64,000 nt of DNA from XN24 sp047921455 (GCA_047921455.1 JBLRWC010000010.1:13785-77784); one strand, 5' to 3'. Positions 1-9,122 are shown, counted from the stretch's first letter. Notes: a model not told the origin generated them from the sequence alone. Translations and numbers: made by a program.

Positions 1-3000
1 GCCGCCATCAACATCATTCGCCGCATCCTGCAATCCCACGGCGCCGAAGTGGTGCATCTCGGCCACAATCGCAGCGTGGCCGATATCGTGCGTGCTGCGC
101 TGCAGGAAGACGCCGACGGCATCGCCGTGTCGTCCTACCAGGGCGGCCACAACGAGTACTTCCGTTACATGGTCGATATGCTGCGCGAGCATGGCGCGGA
201 ACATATCCGCGTGGTGGTGGGCGGCGGCGGGACGATTTCGCCGGCCGAACGCCGCGCCCTCGAAGCGTACGGGGTCGAGCGGGTCTACGGGCCCGAGGAG
301 GGGCTCAAGCTCGGCCTGGAGGGGATGATCGACGACGTTTTTGAGCGCGTCCGGGCCGCGCAGCGGCCGCCCCTGGCGCCGGGCGCGGACGGCCCGACGG
401 ATTTTTTGCGCATCGGTCGCAGCCTGAGCCTCATCGAGCAGGCGGCGGACGATCCCGGCACCCTCGAAGCGCTGCGCGGTGCGCGCCGGGCGGCCGAGCA
501 CGTGGTGCCGGTGATCGGCATCACGGGTACGGGCGGTGCGGGCAAGTCGAGCCTCACGGACGAGATCCTGAACCGCTTCCTGCGTTGTTTTCCGGACTTG
601 CCGATCGCGGTGCTGGCCGTGGACCCGACCCGGCGGCGTACCGGCGGCGCATTGCTCGGCGATCGCATCCGCATGAATTCGCTGTCGGACGGGCGCGTTT
701 ACATGCGCTCGGTGGCGACGCGCCGGCAGCACCTGGCGACCAGCGCGGCGCTCGCGGACGCCATCAATTTCCTCAAGACGGCGGGCTTCGGCCTGGTGAT
801 CGTGGAAACCGCGGGGATCGGCCAGAGCGACACGGAAATCGTCGACCTGGTGGATTTGTCCGTCTACGTCATGACCGGGGAATACGGCGCGGCGAGCCAG
901 CTGGAAAAGATCGACATGCTCGATTTCGCCGAGATCGTGGTGCTCAACAAGTTTGAAAAACGCGGCGCCGAGGACGCCTTGCGCGATGTGCGCAAGCAGT
1001 GGAAGCGCAACCGCAAGGCCTTCCAGATGCCGGACGAGGATGTGCCGGTGTATCCCACCATCGCCAGCCAGTTCAACGACCCCGGCGTCAACCGGCTGTT
1101 TAGCGCGTTGTGCCGCCAGATCGTGGCGCGCTGCGGTCTCGAGGCCGCCGACTGGACGCCGCCGGAGTTGCCGGCTTCGACCGATCATGGCGCCTTGATC
1201 CCGCCCCGGCGGGTCCGCTACCTCGCCGAGATTGCAGAGGACGGCCGGCGCGCGAACGAGAGCGCGGCTGCCGGCGCGGCGGCGGCGGGCCTGGCCTGGG
1301 CCTGCTGGCGCGCGCTCGACGGCATCGATACGCAGCGGCCCGCGGCGCTCGAGCCCTACCCGGCGGAAGCACTGGACGGCGAGGCGGCGCTGGCGGCATT
1401 ACGGCGACGCTATAACGACGCATTGGCCGCCGTCGGCACGGAGGGGCTCGAGCTGCTGCGGGCCTGGCCGGCGCGGCGCGCGGGCGTGACGGCCGACCAG
1501 TACCATTACCGCGTGCGTGAGCGGGAGCTCAGCGGGGACAATTACACGGAGTCACTGAGCCGCCTGCCGCTGCCGCGCCTTGCGCCGCCGCAGTACGAGG
1601 ACTGGGGTGAGCTGCTGAAATTCCTGCTGCGCGAGAACCTGCCGGGGAGCTATCCCTACACCGGTGGCGTGTATCCCTACCGCCGCGCGGAAGAAGACCC
1701 GATTCGCATGTTCGCGGGCGAGGGCATGCCGGAGCGCACCAACCGCCGTTTTCATTACCTCGCCAGCGGCCACACGGCCACGCGCCTGTCGACGGCCTTT
1801 GATTCGGTGACCCTGTACGGTGAGGACCCGGATGAACGCCCGGATGTTTATGGCCGCATCGGCAACTCGGGGGTTTCGATCGCCACGCTCGACGACATGA
1901 AACGCCTTTATTCGGGCTTTGACCTGTGCGATCCGGCGACCTCGGTGTCCATGACCATCAACGGCCCGGCGCCGATGATCCTGGCCATGTTCATGAACAC
2001 CGCCATCGACCAGCAAATCGAGAAATACCTGCGCGAGAGCGGCGGCTGGGAGGCGGCTGAGCGGCGGATCGAGACACTGCAGCAGGGACAGGAGCGCCCG
2101 GTGTACCGTGGCGAGCTGCCCGCCGGGCACGACGGCTCCGGACTCGGGCTGCTGGGCGTGTCGGGCGACCAGGTGGTGGATGCCGAGACCTATGCGCGGA
2201 TTCGCGCCGAGACGCTCGCCAGGGTCCGGGGCACCGTGCAGGCCGACATCCTCAAGGAGGACCAGGCCCAGAACACCTGTATTTTCTCGACCGAGTTCGC
2301 GCTACGCATGATGGGTGATGTGCAGCAGTATTTTTCCGCACAGGGCGTGCGGAATTTCTACTCGGTCTCGATCAGCGGTTATCACATCGCCGAAGCGGGC
2401 GCGAATCCCGTCAGCCAGCTGGCGTTTACGCTCGCAAACGGCTTCACCATCGTCGAGTATTACTTGGCCCGGGGCATGAAAATCGACGATTTTGCCCCGA
2501 ATCTGTCGTTTTTCTTTTCCAACGGCATGGATCCCGAGTACGCGGTCATCGGTCGGGTGGCACGCCGGATCTGGGCGCGCGCCATGAAGCGTATCTACGG
2601 GGCCTCGCCGCGCAGCCAGATGCTCAAGTACCACATCCAGACCTCGGGCCGCAGCCTGCATGCCCAGGAGATGCAGTTCAACGACATCCGCACCACCCTG
2701 CAGGCCATGTACGCCCTGTTCGACAACTGCAACAGCCTGCATACCAACGCCTTCGACGAGGCCCTGACGACGCCGACCGAGGCCTCCGTGCGGCGCGCGG
2801 TCGCAATCCAGCTGATCATTAACCGCGAGCTCGGGCTCAACCGGAACCAGAATCCCTGGCAAGGGTCGTATGTAATTGACTACCTGACCGACCAGGTGGA
2901 GGAGGCCGTCTACCAGGAATTCGAGCGGCTGGCCGAGCGCGGCGGCGTGCTGGGAGCGATGGAATCGATGTACCAGCGCGGCCGGATCCAGGAAGAAAGC

Positions 3001-3333
3001 ATGTATTACGAGCACAAGAAACACGACGGCAGCCTGCCGCTGGTCGGCGTGAATATGTTCCTGGGCCCGGACAGCGCCCGCGAGGCCTCCGTCGAGGAAG
3101 ATCAGCTGATTCGCTCGAGTGAGCACGAGAAGCAGGCCCAGGTCACCGCCACTCGCGCGTTCAATTCGTTGGGCGGAGCGGCCGGCGACGACGCCCTGGC
3201 GGCGCTTGCGGATACGGCTGCGAGCGGCGGAAACGTATTCGAGGCGCTGATGGAGACGGTCAAGCGGCGCTCGCTGGGCCGGATCAGCCGAACACTTTAC
3301 AGCGTCGGGGGTCAATATCGGCGCAACATGTAG
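1..3333 (+). CDS. icmF: Fused isobutyryl-CoA mutase IcmF (5' end outside window)
   Basis: Adenosylcobalamin-dependent acyl-CoA mutase fused to its own G-protein chaperone; it interconverts isobutyryl-CoA and n-butyryl-CoA (or a related acyl-CoA pair) in the cytosol. The frame is open from base 1, so the gene starts upstream. The window opens inside the B12-binding domain (AINIIRRIL), and the cobalt-ligating histidine motif should lie a few codons upstream. About codons 1-130 are B12 domain. A MeaB-like GTPase follows, with P-loop GTGGAGKSS near codon 176. The large mutase barrel runs from about codon 515 to the end and includes NSGVSIATLDDM and SVSMTINGPAP. B12, GTPase and mutase on one chain is the diagnostic IcmF order; ordinary methylmalonyl-CoA mutase lacks the internal GTPase. 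Substrate specificity cannot be read by eye. Confidence 0.93.
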   Translation, partial: AAINIIRRILQSHGAEVVHLGHNRSVADIVRAALQEDADGIAVSSYQGGHNEYFRYMVDMLREHGAEHIRVVVGGGGTISPAERRALEAYGVERVYGPEEGLKLGLEGMIDDVFERVRAAQRPPLAPGADGPTDFLRIGRSLSLIEQAADDPGTLEALRGARRAAEHVVPVIGITGTGGAGKSSLTDEILNRFLRCFPDLPIAVLAVDPTRRRTGGALLGDRIRMNSLSDGRVYMRSVATRRQHLATSAALADAINFLKTAGFGLVIVETAGIGQSDTEIVDLVDLSVYVMTGEYGAASQLEKIDMLDFAEIVVLNKFEKRGAEDALRDVRKQWKRNRKAFQMPDEDVPVYPTIASQFNDPGVNRLFSALCRQIVARCGLEAADWTPPELPASTDHGALIPPRRVRYLAEIAEDGRRANESAAAGAAAAGLAWACWRALDGIDTQRPAALEPYPAEALDGEAALAALRRRYNDALAAVGTEGLELLRAWPARRAGVTADQYHYRVRERELSGDNYTESLSRLPLPRLAPPQYEDWGELLKFLLRENLPGSYPYTGGVYPYRRAEEDPIRMFAGEGMPERTNRRFHYLASGHTATRLSTAFDSVTLYGEDPDERPDVYGRIGNSGVSIATLDDMKRLYSGFDLCDPATSVSMTINGPAPMILAMFMNTAIDQQIEKYLRESGGWEAAERRIETLQQGQERPVYRGELPAGHDGSGLGLLGVSGDQVVDAETYARIRAETLARVRGTVQADILKEDQAQNTCIFSTEFALRMMGDVQQYFSAQGVRNFYSVSISGYHIAEAGANPVSQLAFTLANGFTIVEYYLARGMKIDDFAPNLSFFFSNGMDPEYAVIGRVARRIWARAMKRIYGASPRSQMLKYHIQTSGRSLHAQEMQFNDIRTTLQAMYALFDNCNSLHTNAFDEALTTPTEASVRRAVAIQLIINRELGLNRNQNPWQGSYVIDYLTDQVEEAVYQEFERLAERGGVLGAMESMYQRGRIQEESMYYEHKKHDGSLPLVGVNMFLGPDSAREASVEEDQLIRSSEHEKQAQVTATRAFNSLGGAAGDDALAALADTAASGGNVFEALMETVKRRSLGRISRTLYSVGGQYRRNM

Positions 3334-3342
3334 TCTCGCGAA

Positions 3343-3374
3343 CCGGCGGGCCATGCCGCGGCCCCGCCCGCCGG
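3343..3374 (+). terminator. Hairpin after icmF, possible intrinsic terminator
   Basis: A perfect 9-bp inverted repeat (CCGGCGGGC at 3343-3351, GCCCGCCGG at 3366-3374) with a 14-nt loop begins 10 bases after the icmF stop. It lacks a clear T-run, so it may be a weak terminator or an mRNA 3'-end stabiliser. The rest of the 3334-3546 gap shows no gene. Confidence 0.4.
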
Positions 3375-3546
3375 CTTGCATATAAACCGGACGAGATCAA
3401 GCACTTGGCTACCGATGGGCGCAAGCGACCCGGCCCGGCCCGGCATGCTTTCCATCAGTGTATGATTCTGCTAGTTTCTCTCGCTTGCCGTCGCCGTGGT
3501 CGCGGCCCTACCCCTTACTCGTCTCTGTCAGATTGAAGAGGTTCTC

Positions 3547-4326
3547 ATGCATCAAAACAGGAGATGGCGCCCCGGCGCGTACGCTACCCTGGTTCTGCTG
3601 GCGGTCCTGCCGCTCGGCCAGGCCGCTGCGCAGGAACGCACCCTGAACACTGCGTTGTCGGAGCAGAAATCCAGCGTCCAGGATGCTGCCCGCTCCCAGG
3701 CGCGAGTCGCTCAGCTGGCCGACGAAACCACCGAACTGCTCGGCGAGTACCGCGTCGTCATCCAGCGGCTGGACCGGGTCCGGATTTATAACCAGAATCT
3801 CGAGACCCTGGTCCAGGACCAGGAGCGCGAAAAGGAAGACATTCAGCAGCAGCTGACGTCGTTCCAGGAAGTTCAGCAGGACATCATCCCGCTGATGTTC
3901 GAGATGATCGACGACCTCGAACAGCTGATAGAGCTCGACATGCCGTTCCAGCTCAGGGAACGGCGCGACCGGGTCGACATGCTGCGCGAAATCATGGGCC
4001 AGTCGGACGTGACGGTCTCCGAGAAATACCGCCAGATCATGAATGCCTACCAGATCGAGGCCGACTTCGGCCGTACGACCGAGGCGTATGACGGCCAGCT
4101 CGGCGATCGCAAGGTGGACTTCTTGCGGGTCGGCCGGATCCTGCTGGCTTACCAGACGCCGGACCGCGCCGAGACCGGCTTCTGGAACAAGAATACCCGC
4201 GAGTGGGAAGTCGCCAATGGCTTCCGCAATGACGTGGTGGAAGGACTGCGGATCGCCCGCCAGCAGGCGGCGCCGAACCTGCTCCGCCTGCCGCTCCCCG
4301 CCCCTGAGACGGAGCAGGTTCGATGA
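3547..4326 (+). CDS. DUF3450 family periplasmic protein of the TonB operon
   Basis: A 259-residue exported protein. An N-terminal signal peptide (basic start, hydrophobic LVLLAVLPLG, cleavage near AAAQE) precedes an Ala/Gln/Glu-rich coiled-coil region, roughly residues 30-125, and a mixed C-terminal domain. DUF3450 proteins are typically encoded just before a long ExbB (TtpC-like) protein in TonB2-type systems, as here, and probably support energy transduction to the outer membrane. The ATG at 3547 follows a GAAGAGG ribosome-binding site and leads straight into the signal peptide; an in-frame GTG at 3496 is less likely. It overlaps the next gene by 4 bp (ATGA), implying translational coupling. 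The molecular role of the family is unclear. Confidence 0.85.
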   Translation: MHQNRRWRPGAYATLVLLAVLPLGQAAAQERTLNTALSEQKSSVQDAARSQARVAQLADETTELLGEYRVVIQRLDRVRIYNQNLETLVQDQEREKEDIQQQLTSFQEVQQDIIPLMFEMIDDLEQLIELDMPFQLRERRDRVDMLREIMGQSDVTVSEKYRQIMNAYQIEADFGRTTEAYDGQLGDRKVDFLRVGRILLAYQTPDRAETGFWNKNTREWEVANGFRNDVVEGLRIARQQAAPNLLRLPLPAPETEQVR

Positions 4327-5666
4327 AGAAGATGCTACTTGCCTTGGCCGCAATGTCGGTCGCATTCGGGGCGCCCGCGGCGCTTGCGGTCGACTCGCTC
4401 GACCAGCTGCTGCAGAAAGTGCGCGAATCCCGGACCCAACTCAGCGCGGAGAACCGGGCGCGCGAACAGCGCTTCCTGCAGAACCGCAACGAGCAACGGG
4501 CGCTGTTGCAGCAGGCCCGCCAGGAGCTGGCGGCCGCGGAGCAGCGCAGTAACACGCTGACCAACCAGTTCAACGCGAACGAACTGGCACTGGCCGAACT
4601 CAACGAAACCCTGCGCCTGCAGCTGGGTAATTTCGGCGAGCTGTTCGGCGTCGTCCGGCAGGTATCCGGCGACACGGTCGGCATGATTCGCTCGTCCCTG
4701 GTGACGGCCCAGGACCCGGGTCGAGAAGACCTCGCGGAGCGCCTGGCGCAGGTCCGCGGCGTGCCCTCGATGGAAGACCTCAATGCCTTGCGCGCCCTGC
4801 TCACCGAGGAAATGGTGCGCAGCAGCAAGGTGGCGCGCTTCGATGCGACGGTCACCAAGCCGGACGGTACCTCGGCGCAGGAAAACGTGGTCAGGATCGG
4901 CGTGTTCAACCTGATTTCGGCGAACGGCTTCCTCAACTACCTGCCCGAGACGCAGACCATCCTGGAGCTGGCGCGCCAGCCGCAGGCCCGCTTTGTCTCG
5001 ATGGCAACGGATCTCTACGAAGCCAGCCCCAATACGACCGTTGCGGCTGCTGTCGACCCGGGCCGCGGTTCGCTGCTCGCGCTGCTCATCCAGGAGCCGA
5101 GCATTGGCGAGCGCATCGACCAGGGCGGCCTGGTCGGTTACGTGATCATTTCGCTCGGCATCATCGGCCTGCTGATCGCGCTGGTGCGCTGGCTCTATCT
5201 CGGCGCCGTGGGGGCGCGGATCCGGGGCCAGCTGAAGAGCGATGAAACCAAAGAAAACAATCCGCTCGGCCGCATCCTGAAGGTGTATGACGACAACCAT
5301 GATGCGGATACCGAGACGCTCGAGTTGAAGCTCGACGAGGCCATCCTCAAGGAAGTGCCCAAGCTGGAAACCTGGCAGGGCGCCATCAAGGTGATCGCCG
5401 CGGTCGCGCCGTTGCTCGGGCTGCTGGGTACCGTGACCGGCATGATCGCGACCTTCCAGGCGATCACCCTGTTCGGCACCGGCGACCCGAAGCTGATGGC
5501 CGGCGGCATTTCCCAGGCGCTGGTCACGACGGTGCTCGGCTTGTCGGTCGCGATTCCGCTGGTGCTGTTGCATAGCGTGGTCGCCAGCCGCAGCAAGGCC
5601 CTGATCGAGGTGCTGGAAGGCCAGAGCGCCGGCATCGTCGCCCGGCAGTCGGAAGCGGGCAGATGA
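4323..5666 (+). CDS. Long ExbB/TolQ-type proton channel with periplasmic coiled coil (TtpC-like)
   Basis: A 447-residue MotA/TolQ/ExbB family protein. It has a signal peptide (about residues 1-22), a periplasmic coiled-coil half (about 25-110 and beyond), then three membrane segments: near 268-292 (VGYVIISLGIIGLLIALV), near 355-380 (containing APLLGLLGTVTGMIATF, the TolQ/ExbB signature) and near 395-425. Ordinary ExbB is about half this length; the extra periplasmic half is the mark of TtpC from Vibrio TonB2 systems, where it is needed for TonB2 function. It probably forms part of a proton-driven complex with the ExbB and ExbD proteins encoded next. It starts inside the stop of the DUF3450 gene and ends inside the start of the next exbB (ATGA overlaps at both ends). 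Confidence 0.88.
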   Translation: MKKMLLALAAMSVAFGAPAALAVDSLDQLLQKVRESRTQLSAENRAREQRFLQNRNEQRALLQQARQELAAAEQRSNTLTNQFNANELALAELNETLRLQLGNFGELFGVVRQVSGDTVGMIRSSLVTAQDPGREDLAERLAQVRGVPSMEDLNALRALLTEEMVRSSKVARFDATVTKPDGTSAQENVVRIGVFNLISANGFLNYLPETQTILELARQPQARFVSMATDLYEASPNTTVAAAVDPGRGSLLALLIQEPSIGERIDQGGLVGYVIISLGIIGLLIALVRWLYLGAVGARIRGQLKSDETKENNPLGRILKVYDDNHDADTETLELKLDEAILKEVPKLETWQGAIKVIAAVAPLLGLLGTVTGMIATFQAITLFGTGDPKLMAGGISQALVTTVLGLSVAIPLVLLHSVVASRSKALIEVLEGQSAGIVARQSEAGR

Positions 5667-6187
5667 ACCCGTTCCTTGAAGCATTCGTATCGATCCGCGA
5701 CTTTTTTGAAGCGGGCGGGGATGTGCTGTACGGCATCCTCTTCGTGACGGTGCTCATGTGGACTTTCATCGTCGAGCGTATCTGGTTTTTCTATTTTGTC
5801 CTGCCCAAGCGCATTGCGGAAACCAAGGAAGCGTGGGAGGCGCGCAGCGACACGACGTCGTGGCATGCCAACCAGATCCGTGCCGGCCTGGTGTCCCAGG
5901 TCAACCTGGAGAGCCGGCGCTTCTTGTTGCTGATCAAGACGTTGATGGCCGTGTTGCCGCTGCTGGGCTTGCTCGGCACGGTCACCGGGATGATCACGGT
6001 GTTCGACGTCATGGCGTTCGCGGGCACCGGTAACGCCCGCCTGATGGCGGCCGGCGTCTCGAAAGCGACGATTCCGACGATGTCGGGGCTGGTCGCGGCA
6101 TTGTCCGGGTTGTATTTCGCGGCCTGGCTGGAAAAGAAGGCGCGGGTCAACGTCGAGCGGGTCGAAGGCCTGCTGGTCCGTCACTGA
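5663..6187 (+). CDS. exbB: ExbB/TolQ-family proton channel
   Basis: A 174-residue MotA/TolQ/ExbB protein of usual short length. Three membrane segments are visible: about residues 18-38, 90-115 (VLPLLGLLGTVTGMITVF, the family signature) and 130-152. It is expected to form the pentameric inner-membrane channel around an ExbD dimer, using proton-motive force to move TonB. It overlaps the preceding long ExbB gene by 4 bp and is followed 13 bp later by exbD, so stoichiometric co-expression is likely. Confidence 0.92.
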   Translation: MNPFLEAFVSIRDFFEAGGDVLYGILFVTVLMWTFIVERIWFFYFVLPKRIAETKEAWEARSDTTSWHANQIRAGLVSQVNLESRRFLLLIKTLMAVLPLLGLLGTVTGMITVFDVMAFAGTGNARLMAAGVSKATIPTMSGLVAALSGLYFAAWLEKKARVNVERVEGLLVRH

Positions 6188-6200
6188 GGATTGCACTGGC

Positions 6201-6608
6201 ATGAGACGCAGGATCGCCCGGAGCGAAGACGAAGCCGAAATCAACATCACGCCGATGTTGGACATCGTCTTCATCATGCTGATTTTCTTTATTGTCACGA
6301 CCTCCTTTGTGAAGGAAATCGGCCTCGACCTGAACCGGCCCTCCAATGAGCCCCAGGAAGAGCGCGAGATCTCCGAGGTCATCGCCATCCGGATCGAGGC
6401 GAGCGGTATCATCGAGGTGAGCGGGCGGCCGGTGGATATCCGCGCGGTGCGCGCCAATGTCGAGGGTGAACTGGCGACCAAGGGCCAAGCGACGCCGGTG
6501 GTGGTGATCGCGGCTCGCGCCTCGGATTCGGGGCTGATGGTGCGCGTCATCGACCAGGCGAGGATGGCCGGCGCTGCCCAGGTATCCATTGCCGCCATGG
6601 CGCGCTGA
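6201..6608 (+). CDS. exbD: ExbD/TolR-family biopolymer transport protein (copy 1)
   Basis: A 135-residue protein with a short cytoplasmic tail, one membrane helix containing the essential Asp (INITPMLDIVFIMLIFFIV) and a periplasmic ExbD domain. The Asp in TPMLDIVF is the conserved proton-carrying residue of the family. Its N-terminal third is nearly identical to that of the next gene (6655-7065), so the pair arose by duplication. It works with ExbB in the inner membrane. Confidence 0.92.
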   Translation: MRRRIARSEDEAEINITPMLDIVFIMLIFFIVTTSFVKEIGLDLNRPSNEPQEEREISEVIAIRIEASGIIEVSGRPVDIRAVRANVEGELATKGQATPVVVIAARASDSGLMVRVIDQARMAGAAQVSIAAMAR

Positions 6609-6654
6609 CTGGTACCCGGCGAAACTTTTGGCACTGAGCGGGACTCCTAATTAA

Positions 6655-7065
6655 ATGGCAAGAAGGCACGCGACGCGCGAAGAAGAGACCGAAATCAACA
6701 TCACGCCGATGTTGGATATCGTCTTCATCATGCTGATTTTCTTCATCGTCACGACCTCCTTTATCCGGGAGACGGGTATCGATCCGCAGCGCCCGGACGC
6801 GGTCACCGCGGCCCGGCAGGACCGTGGCAACATCCTGATCGGCGTCTCGGCGACGGGCCAGATCTGGATGGACAAGCGGCAGGTCGAGCTGGACGCGGTC
6901 CGGCGCATGGTCGAACAGGCGCGCAACGAAAGCCCGGAGAGCACCGTGGTGATCATTGCCGACGAGCGCTCCGAGACCGGCATCCTGATCGACCTGATGG
7001 ACCAGGTCCGACTGGGCGGCATCCTCAATATCTCTGTGGCGGCTGAGCCGTCGGGAGGCGGCTGA
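6655..7065 (+). CDS. exbD: ExbD/TolR-family biopolymer transport protein (copy 2)
   Basis: A 136-residue ExbD paralogue of the gene just upstream. The transmembrane region with TPMLDIVFIMLIFFIV is shared almost base for base, while the periplasmic domains have diverged (copy 2 has TGIDPQRPDAV where copy 1 has IGLDLNRPSNE). Two different ExbDs with one or two ExbBs suggests a heterodimeric ExbD core. It ends one base into the ATG of tonB. Confidence 0.92.
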   Translation: MARRHATREEETEINITPMLDIVFIMLIFFIVTTSFIRETGIDPQRPDAVTAARQDRGNILIGVSATGQIWMDKRQVELDAVRRMVEQARNESPESTVVIIADERSETGILIDLMDQVRLGGILNISVAAEPSGGG

Positions 7066-7688
7066 TGCGATTTCTCGTGGCGATCGTCGCCGGTACGGTC
7101 ATGGCGCTGCTGCTGTTTTTGCTGATGCATGCGCTCGTGGGTGGCCGGGACGGCTTCCAGCGGCCGGACGAGACCGGCAGGATCATTGATTTCATCCGCG
7201 TGCGGGCCGAGGAGATCGTGCAGACACGGGAACGCCGGGTGCCGCAGCCGCCGCCGCCGCCCGATGAGCCGCCGCCGCCGCCGAAGCTCCAGACCCAGGC
7301 GCCCCAGCAGGTAGTGAAACAGACGCTTGATATCGAGACGCCTGATATCTCGGTGGGTTTCACGGGTGGGCCGGTCGTTGCGGCTGCATGGCAGACCGGC
7401 GACGTCAGCGGTGACGGTGACATCATTCCGATTGTGCGCATCGAGCCAACCTATCCGCGTGACGCGCTGCTGCGCGGTATCGAAGGCTGGGTGCACGTAC
7501 GCTTCACCATTCTCCCCGACGGTTCGGTCGCGAACCCCGTCGTGCTGGAGTCCGAACCCCGCCGGGTGTTTGACCGCGAGGCCACGCGGGCCATCTTGCG
7601 CTGGAAATTCCGGCCGCGCATCGTGGACGGGCAGGCCGTCTCGCGCGAAGCGGAACAGGTGATCGAGTTCAACTTGGATCAGAACTGA
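7065..7688 (+). CDS. tonB: TonB energy-transducing protein
   Basis: A 207-residue TonB. One N-terminal signal-anchor helix (about residues 1-24, VMALLLFLLMHALVG) is followed by a short proline-rich stretch (PPPPPPDEPPPPPK, about 61-75) and a C-terminal TonB domain beginning near IEPTYPRDALLRGIEGWV and running to the end. The proline linker is short compared with E. coli TonB, as in TonB2-type proteins that depend on extra partners. It transfers energy from ExbB/ExbD to TonB-dependent outer-membrane receptors; no receptor gene lies in this window. It overlaps exbD and the TPR gene by one base each. Confidence 0.93.
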   Translation: MRFLVAIVAGTVMALLLFLLMHALVGGRDGFQRPDETGRIIDFIRVRAEEIVQTRERRVPQPPPPPDEPPPPPKLQTQAPQQVVKQTLDIETPDISVGFTGGPVVAAAWQTGDVSGDGDIIPIVRIEPTYPRDALLRGIEGWVHVRFTILPDGSVANPVVLESEPRRVFDREATRAILRWKFRPRIVDGQAVSREAEQVIEFNLDQN

Positions 7689-8983
7689 TGGCGAGACCTA
7701 TGAGCAACCGATACAGCCTTGTCGTCGCTGGCCTGCTGGCGGCGACGCTGTTGCTTGGCGCCGCCCGGCCGGTGGCCGCTCAAGCGGAGCCCCAGCCTGA
7801 GGCGGAGCGCCGGGAGCCGGGCGTGATGATGGGCGAACGGGCGTTCCGCCGGTTCGACAACCTCACCGAGCTCTACACCGAAGGCAAGTACCAGGAAGCG
7901 CTGACGGCCGTGCAAAATTATCTGGCCGGCACGAATCTGAACGCTTACGAGCGCGCCATGGGTGAGCAGATTTACGGCTTTACGCTGATCGCACTCGACC
8001 GGGTCGACGAGGCCGTGCCGCGCTTCGAACGGGCCATCGAGCTCGACGCGCTGTCCAACCGCGCCCATTTCGACATGATGAAGTCGCTGGCCCAGCTGTA
8101 CGCCTCGCGCGAGCAATGGCAGAAGTCCATCGACATGATGACCGAATACCTGCGGTATCAGCCGGAGCCGACGCCGGCAGACAGCATCATGATGGGCCAG
8201 AACTATGCCCAGATGGAGCGCTATCGCGAGGCTTTGCCCTGGATCCGCCGGGCTATCCAAAATGCGGAAGACGGCAAGCCGCCGGAAAGCTGGTTGCAGC
8301 TGGAACTGGCGATCCATTTCGAGCTGAGGGATTATCGTGCGGGCCTGCGCGTGCTCAATACGCTCGTGGCGCGCTGGCCTGAACGTTTGCGCTACTGGGA
8401 GACCATGGCGGGCGCACACCAGGAACTCAACGAGGATGTCGAGGCCCTGGCAGCCCTCATGACCGCGTACAACGCCGGCCTGATCCGCGAGCAGCCCAAG
8501 ATCCTTAGCCTGGCGCGCACCAGCATGTACGTCGAGTTGCCGTTCCAGGCCGGCCAGATCCTGTCGCAGGCCATCGACCAGGGCATTGTCGAGGCGAATG
8601 AATCGAACTTGCGGCTGCTGCTGCAGGCGTGGACTTCGGCGCGCGAATACGACCGCGCCGGCCGGGTTATCGACCGGCTGGCGCCCATGACCGGCGAGGG
8701 CGACCTGTTCATGCAAAAGGCCCGCCTGATGATGGAACAGAACGAGTGGCAGCAAACCATCGATGCTGCCCGGCAGGCGCTGGAACTCGGCAATGTCGGC
8801 AACCCCGGCGGCGCCTGGCTGATGATCGGTATTGCCGCCATGGAGCTGGAAGACCTGCGGGAATCCCGCCGCGCTTTCCAGCAGGCGCAGGAATACGATG
8901 CGAACACCCGCCGCCAGGCGCGCGAGTGGCAGCGCTTCGTCGACGAGCGCATCCAGGTTGCCGAATTGCGCCGCGGGCGCTAA
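7688..8983 (+). CDS. TPR-repeat exported protein, last gene of the TonB operon
   Basis: A 431-residue protein with an N-terminal signal sequence (LVVAGLLAATLLLGAARPVAAQ) and TPR-like helical repeats throughout. Repeats recur with the pattern ALDRVDEAVPRFERAIELD and LSNRAHFDMMKSLAQLYA. TPR genes commonly close DUF3450-ExbB-ExbD-TonB operons (compare TtpD of Vibrio), and the protein is probably a periplasmic scaffold. Its start overlaps the tonB stop by one base. Translation ends 39 bp before an assembly gap, so any further operon genes within the gap would be missed. Confidence 0.85.
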   Translation: MARPMSNRYSLVVAGLLAATLLLGAARPVAAQAEPQPEAERREPGVMMGERAFRRFDNLTELYTEGKYQEALTAVQNYLAGTNLNAYERAMGEQIYGFTLIALDRVDEAVPRFERAIELDALSNRAHFDMMKSLAQLYASREQWQKSIDMMTEYLRYQPEPTPADSIMMGQNYAQMERYREALPWIRRAIQNAEDGKPPESWLQLELAIHFELRDYRAGLRVLNTLVARWPERLRYWETMAGAHQELNEDVEALAALMTAYNAGLIREQPKILSLARTSMYVELPFQAGQILSQAIDQGIVEANESNLRLLLQAWTSAREYDRAGRVIDRLAPMTGEGDLFMQKARLMMEQNEWQQTIDAARQALELGNVGNPGGAWLMIGIAAMELEDLRESRRAFQQAQEYDANTRRQAREWQRFVDERIQVAELRRGR

Positions 8984-9009
8984 CGCCGCCAACCAGCCGT
9001 TCCCTACGT

Positions 9010-9022
9010 CTGCCGAGCCGCC
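9010..9022 (+). repeat. 13-bp direct repeat flanking the assembly gap
   Basis: CTGCCGAGCCGCC occurs immediately before the N-run (9010-9022) and again immediately after it (9123-9135). Identical contig ends suggest the two contigs overlap and that the gap may contain little or no unseen sequence. Confidence 0.85.
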
Positions 9023-9122
9023 NNNNNNNNNNNNNNNNNNNNNNNNNNNNNNNNNNNNNNNNNNNNNNNNNNNNNNNNNNNNNNNNNNNNNNNNNNNNNN
9101 NNNNNNNNNNNNNNNNNNNNNN
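9023..9122. other. Assembly gap of 100 N
   Basis: Exactly 100 undetermined bases, the conventional placeholder for a gap of unknown size. It lies in the intergenic stretch 8984-9294 between the TonB operon and xerD. Open frames crossing it are artefacts. Confidence 0.98.

Noticed and set aside
2302..3381. Minus-strand open frame of 359 codons
   Set aside because: Lies opposite icmF, has no recognisable domain, and shares the frame-shadow amino-acid bias.
7235..7290. CCGCCG-rich tract as a microsatellite
   Set aside because: Encodes the proline linker of TonB and is fully explained by coding.
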